From NCBI RefSeq assembly GCF_030052815.1, contig NC_079499.1:82065183-82129182 (forward strand): a stretch of DNA of 64,000 bases. The letters are read 5' to 3'. The notes beneath the pieces are model-generated. The model did no database searches and was not told the origin of the DNA. It saw nothing but the letters and a program-made list of their open reading frames with translations. This DNA is from Hevea brasiliensis (Eukaryota > Streptophyta > Magnoliopsida > Malpighiales > Euphorbiaceae). The position numbers and the translations under genes were made by a program. Shown one piece after another: positions 57,549-64,000 of the stretch (its first letter is position 1; every line of letters starts with the position of its first letter).

Positions 57549-58744
57549 CTAGCTGGTTAGCAGTGCTTTGACTCCTAGGAGTGTTACTAGGACCCTACCT
57601 CTGCCTCTACCTCTACCAGCTGGCTGTGACCCTCTAGGTGTAGAGATTTGGGCTGATCCCTCAGAAGTAGCAGAAGGTCCAAACCGGCGCGGACTGGTAC
57701 AATCCTTAGCAAAATGTCTGCTCCCTCCACAGTTAAAACATGCACCGGTGGCCTTGAAACAAACCCCACCATGTGTTCTACCACAAGTTTCACACTGCCA
57801 TACTGATAGAGCTCCTCGGGGTGCCTGCTGAGTCTGCTGACCAGACCGGGGTGGTCTTTGGCTAGAGAATCTGCCTATGCCAGATCTGTGAGAGCTAGAT
57901 CCTCCAGACTGTTTCCTCTTCCCTGAACCACTCTCAGGTGCTTGTCCAATAGTCTTTTCAGTTTTCTCTTTCTCTTGTGTACCCTTCTTCACTGCCCTTT
58001 CTGATTCTATCCTTGCCAGTTCCAAGGCTTGTGAAATCAACTCAGAAAAATTTTGATGTCTGAATCCCACAACTTGCATCCTCAGATTTGGCCTTAACCC
58101 AGACTCAAACCTCTTACATCTGTCTCTGGGGGTGGAGACTAAACTTCCAGCGTAGTGACTCAGTCGAGAAAAGTCTCTCTCATATTCTGCTATGGTTCTG
58201 TCCCCTTATTTCAAACTTAGGAATTCTTATAACTTCATATTCACATATGCATCGGGGATCCACTTATGTCGAAACTCCCTCAAAAAGTCTGACCAAGTAA
58301 GGACTGAAGGTTCTACCAAGCTGTGAGGGATGGTCTTCCACCATTCATATGCATCCCCTTGGAGAAGAGATACTGAATATTCAAATTTTAATTTTTTAGT
58401 ACACTGCAGCTTTCTAAAAACCCGTTCCATTCTTTCCAACCACTGTTCTGCCTCCAATGGATCCACAGTGCCCTTAAACTCAGTGGCCCCAAATTTCATC
58501 AATTTTTCATATTGCCGAGCTGAGGGCTGTGGTTGTGCTACAGGTGCTTGCATCTGAGCTTGGGGTGGCACATTCCCACCATTTACTGGAAAAACGCAGC
58601 CATCTGCGGTGCAAACTGAACAGGGAACTGCAGTGCTGGAGTAGGAGCTGGAGTAGCTAACCCACTCACGTTCTGGAGTGCTGGGGCTTCCCCTTGAACC
58701 TCGGCCTCAACAGATTGTTCTACAGAATGATCTCCTTCTTCCAT
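57549..58744 (-). pseudogene. gag: gag of element H (frameshifted)
   Basis: The minus-strand ATG at 58744 starts MEEGDHSVEQSVEAE. A stop occurs after about 50 codons (AAFFQ-stop). The capsid domain is in the frame 58227-58571 (FKGTVDPLEAEQWL, DAYEWWKTIP, FLREFRHKW). A stop near 58227 is followed by the capsid end and nucleocapsid in 57549-58079: basic SGKRKQSGG linker, CETCGRTHGGVC, and an intact zinc knuckle CFNCGGSRHFAKDC. An Arg/Gly-rich tail follows. Content and order match A and B; B lacks the capsid part. Confidence 0.88.
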
Positions 58745-58913
58745 TCTGTTTTCCCAAAATTTCTACTTCCTGAGATCAAACACAAGGAGGTTGACCTTCG
58801 TTAGTGCATATTCATGATGTAAATATGTTATATGTATCAATTAAAGACACTTGAGCAGTTGTACTTGTCAAAGAAATATTCACATGCATAGTTAAAATTT
58901 ATTGCAAAACCAG

Positions 58914-58925
58914 GCTCTGATACCA
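58914..58925 (-). promoter_or_regulatory. Primer-binding site of element H (initiator tRNA-Met)
   Basis: On the minus strand this is TGGTATCAGAGC, 8 bp inside the 5' LTR border at 58934. Confidence 0.92.
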
Positions 58926-58933
58926 CTAAAACA

Positions 58934-61900
58934 TGTCACACCTTACCCCTCTGTAAGGTATAACATGATCCCGTAGAATACCAAATGAACTATCGAACTT
59001 CGCCTACTGATAATTCATTAAGTACACTACAAGGGATTTTTAAACTATTTTCTTACATTTTGGAAATGGTGAGCATTTTGGTGGGAATTAAAATCATTTA
59101 TTCAAAGCTTATAAACTAGTAAAAATTTTTGTCCATTTTTATTTTTTCGCAAATTTTATAAAAATTTCGGCGGAGTGCCGTCTATATTTTGAGAAAACAG
59201 TTCTTCAAATACCTAAGAAAAACACTTCCAATAATTTTCTACAACTCCCAACCTCCAATTAATCTCAAATCAACACAGTTCAAATCATTCCACAATTCAA
59301 CCAAAAATTTATCAACTTAAAATATTTCATAATTCCATTCACAGTGCATATAATATGAAATTCACAAATACAAATCTTAATTTACAGAAGGAAATCCAAA
59401 AATAATATTACAATAATTTATTATATAACTGCTCAACTTTACATTGATATATAAAACATTACAATATTTACATCAAAATTAACTATAAGGGTATAAAATA
59501 ATACCCGTACAAAAAGATCAGTGCAGTCCTCAATTCAATAGTAGCTCACTCTGCTGCTTTCTCCTTGCTCTTATCTGCGACAGCAAAATAAGCTATCGCT
59601 GAGTATAAAAATACTCATTGGTACACAATAAAAATTTTAAATACAATACATAAATCATTCATTAACAAAACACAATTTAAATATTTCTCAATCACATTTC
59701 ACAAATTATCAAAACTCATAATAACACAATTTAGTCAAACAATTTAATAAACACAGTGTTGCCAAGTCATACACAACTTAAGCCATGACACAAAATTTTC
59801 GATCAATGCTGTGTTGTACACCACGACAAAGCAATCTACAACCCCACTATTCGAAATCAATGAGGGAGGTGGCTAGCTAGCTAATGAGCACTCATCCGAT
59901 CTACCAGCTCAACTGGTAAACCAGAGAGGGAGGAAAAATAATCGATCTCACCCCATAAATGGAGGAGGAATAATAAGGCACTATCATGCTAAGTGTGAAC
60001 ACAAAATCAATTCAAAACAATTTAATCAAATAATTTGTGAAAAATCTGATCAATTTCCAAAGTCATATTTGCGATCATAAAATGGCAACACAATACATAA
60101 TTAATCACAGAAGTCAAATTTTTGAGAATAAAATATTTAAACAAGAATTATTGTGCACAAACCTGACGTGAGTCGCCTCTAGGCCTTGACTCAGTCTCTC
60201 AGACCTTCCAAGTCTTTTTCAGCTGAAATACACAGTTTCACAGTGTTTCAGTACCATAACATAGCATAAATCCAAAAATAAATTTAACTTCACTTTTACC
60301 TAGCTCTAATGTGCTAAACTCGACGTTCTTGAAATTTTTGTGTTTCGGGTTACTATTCACTACACTATTCAAGTCAAATTGTTGACTTTCTAAGGCTTAA
60401 TAGGTATGGGAATTCCAACTTCACCCACATAACACATTTTGGTCATTAAATTTATTGGTTTTGATTGTTTATTCAAATTCTAAGTCTTTTAGGCAAAATT
60501 GCAAATTTTTAGTTTTGATGCCTTAGGTTGCACTGTTGCATTGGTCATTTTACTGTTGGAATTTGGCAAAACTTTCTTCATAGAAAATTTTCCCTATTGT
60601 CTTAAGTTTATTGTCCTTTTTGAATCACTCCAATTGGAGTTTTTTAGCTCAGGTTATAGCCATTTGAACCATGGCTGCCAGATTGGACTCAACCCAGAAT
60701 TCTGGGCAATTTTTGGTGCTGGCAGTTTTGGGTCACCAACTTGGGGTGGCCAAATGACTTAGTTAATGGCATAATTTAGGTTTGTGTTCTTCATGAAAGT
60801 TTTAGGCATATATCTAATCTAACCACTGGTAAAATTTCAGGTCATTTAGACCTACCTAGCTCATGTTATGACCAAATGAACCAACACTGTTCATTTGGTC
60901 AGTTTGTACAGGACAGACTATGATTTTTCAAGTTTGGTCAATTTGTTCACTAAGTTTTGGTCGCTTTTTGGGCATGCTTCCGAAATGAAAATTGTGTCAT
61001 TTAGTATCTATTTTCATTCTCAATTGGTCTCATACCAATTGGACTTGTAAAATTTCATTTTTGGTCCCTCAAAGGTAACTTGGTCTCAATCCGAATTTGG
61101 CCTTAACTCCAACCATTCCAACACACTTCATTTGGTCACAAATGACCATTTTTCACTTCATATTAGGTCAAAAATATCATTTACCACTTCCTTACATTTT
61201 TTGTCTCTAAACCCTAAGTCCAAACCCTAACCACACTAAATTGTTGCATTTAGCTAATTTCAAAGCTTCTAACTATAATCATTTAACTAATAGAGGTCCA
61301 TAAACTCTTTCAAATCCATCAAACCATACAAATATACTCCCATACACTTGCTGGTCAAAATTTAGTTTGGTCCTCCACACATGTTTTTATTTCATTTCAA
61401 GTTTATTTCTAAGTAACTCAAGCTATAAACACAACTACTAAATCTCAAACTTTCAAATTGGTGTGCTTACCTCACTTGAATTTGAATTCTCTAATTTCTC
61501 TCTTCTTTTCTTCTTTCTTTGATGATCAATCTCCTTTTCAAGTGACTAGAACAAGTTTTTATGAAGCAATTATGGGAGAAGTTGAGGTTTAGTAAGGATT
61601 TCAAAGCTTGAGTGCAAGCTTTAATGGAGGAAAATTCATGGAGATGAGAAGGAGAGTAAGGGCTGCATGGGAGAAAGGAAGAAGACCAATATTTTTTTTT
61701 CTTTTCTTTTCTTTTTATGTATTTTATCTTATGGAAGACCAAAATATCTAAATAATGAAATATATTAATTATATTCTTTATGGCATCATGCATGATGTCA
61801 TGCATGATGTCATCTCCCTACACCCTTTTCATTTTCTCTTCTTGTTTTTTTATTTTTCTATTAGTTATTTAATTTAATTCTCGATTTCAAAATTTTTTTT

Positions 61901-62365
61901 TCTCTGATTTTATTTGACAGTTAGATCAGGAGTCAGCTCTCAAGGTCAATTGACCAAATTGCCCCTCGACGGTTCAACCTGGTTTGCAAATAATTCAATG
62001 TTTCTTCTAGCTCCCTGACCTAATTATTTGACTGACTTAACAATTCTTTGTCGTGATTTTCTTTTTTCCACTGTGTTCGTAATGTTCTAAGGACCACGGC
62101 GTCACATTTTACGGTTTGAAATTTGAGTTTAAATCAATTCGCAGTCGTTCCTGAGAAGGTCACCCATCGCTGTGACTCTCGACTAGTTTAACTTCTTATG
62201 TTATGTTCTTCTTATTTATACTTAACCAATTGGCAATTACTAATTATTTGTGTTTATGGCTTCTCTAGTTGTCTTAAGTATGGTTCTAATATCCTTAATT
62301 TTCTGGACCGACTCCGATCATCGGAACAGTGAAATGTACCAGGCTATACAAATGGGGGTGTTACA
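58934..62365 (-). mobile_element. 5' LTR of element H (right copy)
   Basis: A 3432-bp LTR starts TGTCACACCTTACC and ends GGGTGTTACA, followed by TSD AAGCT. It aligns throughout with 45796-49028 plus 53860-54048. Near 61782-61815 the 'catgcatgatgtcat' palindrome is tandemly duplicated, whereas the left LTR has one copy. No coding sequence is present. Confidence 0.92.
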
Positions 62366-62370
62366 AAGCT

Positions 62371-63136
62371 GGAGTCATGGTTTATGTCAAACTCCATTTG
62401 CTATGAATATTATGTTCTCTTTTATTTCATGTTCTTGATTAAAAAGATTTTCTCATCAGAAACTCTTTTTTGAATAAATCTATCTGTCCTGGCCAGGAAC
62501 TTGAAACATCAAGAACAATTAAATGAACATAGGATTTTATCAATATTTACTTAGAGGAACAGATTCCATCTTGATCAACACCTACCTCCATATATAACTA
62601 ATAGGAGCCAACAGATGCCCATATACCCACACACAATATAAGTATGAAAGCAGTATCAAACTCAAACTACCTACATACAAGATAACTGTGCTATCTCAGG
62701 TCTAAAGATTATATGCATTGATATGATTTATGACAAAACATTGACAAGAGTAAACTCCATGTGCTTGTCATAAGTGTCACTCGTTCGGCCTACTTATCAT
62801 TCATAAGTGCCTATCATGTTTGTCATATGGCATGAGACTCACCATTCCATCTTATTTATATCTCATATAAATAACTTGGTAACAAACATGAATACAATCT
62901 TTCTGGATAAGTCATGTCCTCATTATGAAGTATCCTCGATTGTGAACCTATTTATGATACTTTGTGCTAGAAATATTGTCACTCATATTCTTAACAACTT
63001 AAGAATAATATTTCTAACAAAATATCAATGGACCTTTTCTATTACACATAAATATATTATGTAAACGGAAAAGTGGAAATGCCTTTTATTAATAAAATAT
63101 GTACAAGATACATACTAAATGATATGCTCTAGGGCA
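62371..63136 (-). mobile_element. 3' LTR of copia element K, proximal part
   Basis: This is the other half of the LTR split by H. On the minus strand it starts TGCCCTAGAGCA at 63136 and runs to 62371, continuing at 45795. The same start is found in inverted-repeat fragment 43869-44256. Small frames here are antisense to the LTR and are not genes. Confidence 0.85.
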
Positions 63137-63161
63137 TACTACCAATAATGTCCCACTAGCA

Positions 63162-64000
63162 CTAGAGCCATTCATTACAATATCTTAGACCTATCTTCTC
63201 AAGATGTTAGTCTAACTGAGTCTGTAACATAGGCTTAGTGAATGGATCAACTGGATTTTCAGCTGATGCTATTTTCTGCATGGCTATATCGCCTCCCCAA
63301 CTATTTCTCTGATAATGTGGTAGCGCCTTTCTATGTGTTTGGATTTCTGGTGAGACCTTGGTTCCTTAGCTCAGAGGATCGCTGCTCCATTGTTGTCACG
63401 GTAGTGGAACTGCTGACTCAATGGAAGGAACAACTGTAAGTTCTTTCATGAACTACTTTATCCAAGCGACTTCCTTTGCAAAGATCGATGCAAAGAATAT
63501 ACTCACCTACGTAGTGGAATCTGCAATGCGTGCTCGCTTGGAACTCTTCCAACTGACTGCACCTCCATTAAAAATGAACACATATCCAGAGGTAGACTTT
63601 CTATCATCGATATCTGATTGGAAATCAGAATCAGTATAACCATCCAATTGCAAGTCTCCACCTCCATATATCAAGAATAAATCCTTAGTTCTTCTCAAAT
63701 ACTTAAGGTTATTCTTGATAGCTATCCAGTTTTCCAAACTTGGATTGGATTGATACCTGCTAGTTAAACTAACAGCATATGCGATATCCAGCCTAGTACA
63801 CAACATTGCATATATTAAACTTCTAATAGCCGAAGCATATGGAATCCTGGCCATCTTATCTCTTTCTTCAGGTGTCTTTGGAGACATCTCTTTAGAAAGG
63901 TGGATACCATGTCTCACTGGTAACAATCCTCTCTTGGAGTCAAGCATGTTAAACCTCTTTAACACCTTTTCCAAGTATAGACTTTGAGATAAACCAATTA
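63162..64000 (-). pseudogene. Ty1/copia pol, reverse transcriptase end and RNase H of element K (truncated by window edge)
   Basis: Minus-strand frame 63507-63974 reads YASAIRSLIYAMLCTRLDIA, VSLTSRYQSNPSLENW, LKYLRRTKDLFLIYGG, GYTDSDFQSDIDDRKSTSGY and VSWKSS, the standard copia end of reverse transcriptase and RNase H. It stops right after DSTT, where EAEY would be expected. The rest (KEVAWI, DPFTKPML, LRYCNEWL, stop at 63162) is readable across stops. The 3' LTR starts 26 bp further. The catalytic D of TDSD is kept, and the E of the EAEY motif is lost with the frame. Lineage is Tork-like at best guess. Confidence 0.88.

Larger units (their letters stand above)
45796..62365 (-). mobile_element. 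Element H: full-length Tekay-type retrotransposon containing element J
   Basis: The LTRs are 45796-54048 (split by J) and 58934-62365, with perfect TSD AAGCT at 45791-45795 and 62366-62370. Without J and one TSD copy H is about 11.7 kb. On the minus strand the order is 5' LTR, PBS, gag, protease, reverse transcriptase, RNase H, integrase, chromodomain, polypurine tract, 3' LTR. All domains are present, with frameshifts or stops between several of them. The protein fragments are closely similar to A's, while the LTRs are of a different family from A's. Confidence 0.94.

Noticed and set aside
1..64000. Host protein-coding, rRNA or tRNA gene; resistance-gene cluster
   Set aside because: Every recognisable coding motif on either strand belongs to gypsy or copia gag/pol; initiator-tRNA-like matches are 12-13-bp primer sites, not tRNA genes.

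Overview
The window is plant nuclear DNA, most likely from a eudicot with AT-rich intergenic heterochromatin. I see no host gene. Essentially every base belongs to long-terminal-repeat (LTR) retrotransposons nested inside one another. The coding remnants are Ty3/gypsy of the Del/Tekay chromovirus type (LTRs of 3-4 kb, initiator-Met tRNA primer site, integrase with a C-terminal chromodomain), one Athila-like gypsy fragment and one Ty1/copia element. I label the elements A to L, omitting I. Boundaries rest on TG...CA LTR ends and 5-bp target-site duplications (TSDs) that match exactly.

The oldest visible layer is a decayed Athila-like integrase on the + strand (33012-34371). Left of it sits LTR C (-), seen as 7734-9230 plus 32547-33009 and inserted into the Athila sequence. 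C is broken by LTR D (-; 1-1002 and 4906-7733, running off the left edge) and by complete element B (-; 9231-32541, TSD CTAAA). D contains solo LTR E (1003-4900, TSD ATTAG). B contains complete element A (+; 13387-25664, TSD TGAAT).

Right of the Athila fragment is element F (+; LTR 34375-37051 plus 41345-42129, then a primer-binding site). Its LTR carries solo LTR L (37052-41339, TSD GTTAT). F's leader is broken by LTR G (-; from 42157). G is broken by copia-LTR material (a ~200-bp inverted repeat at 43869-44463), followed by copia element K (-; LTR 44464-45795 plus 62371-63136, then pol to the right edge). K's LTR is split by complete element H (-; 45796-62365, TSD AAGCT). H's LTR is split by the short gag-only element J (+; 49029-53854, TSD GTGAC). 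That gives six layers: Athila > F > G > K > H > J.

No element in view has an intact gag-pol. A and H keep all Tekay domains in order but carry several stops and frameshifts. B has lost most of gag, reverse transcriptase and RNase H, and carries a second, diverged integrase piece, yet has matching LTRs and a perfect TSD. J keeps only a nearly intact gag. The most interesting pattern is inside the LTRs: a diverged module recurs every ~190-225 bp in every long LTR here.
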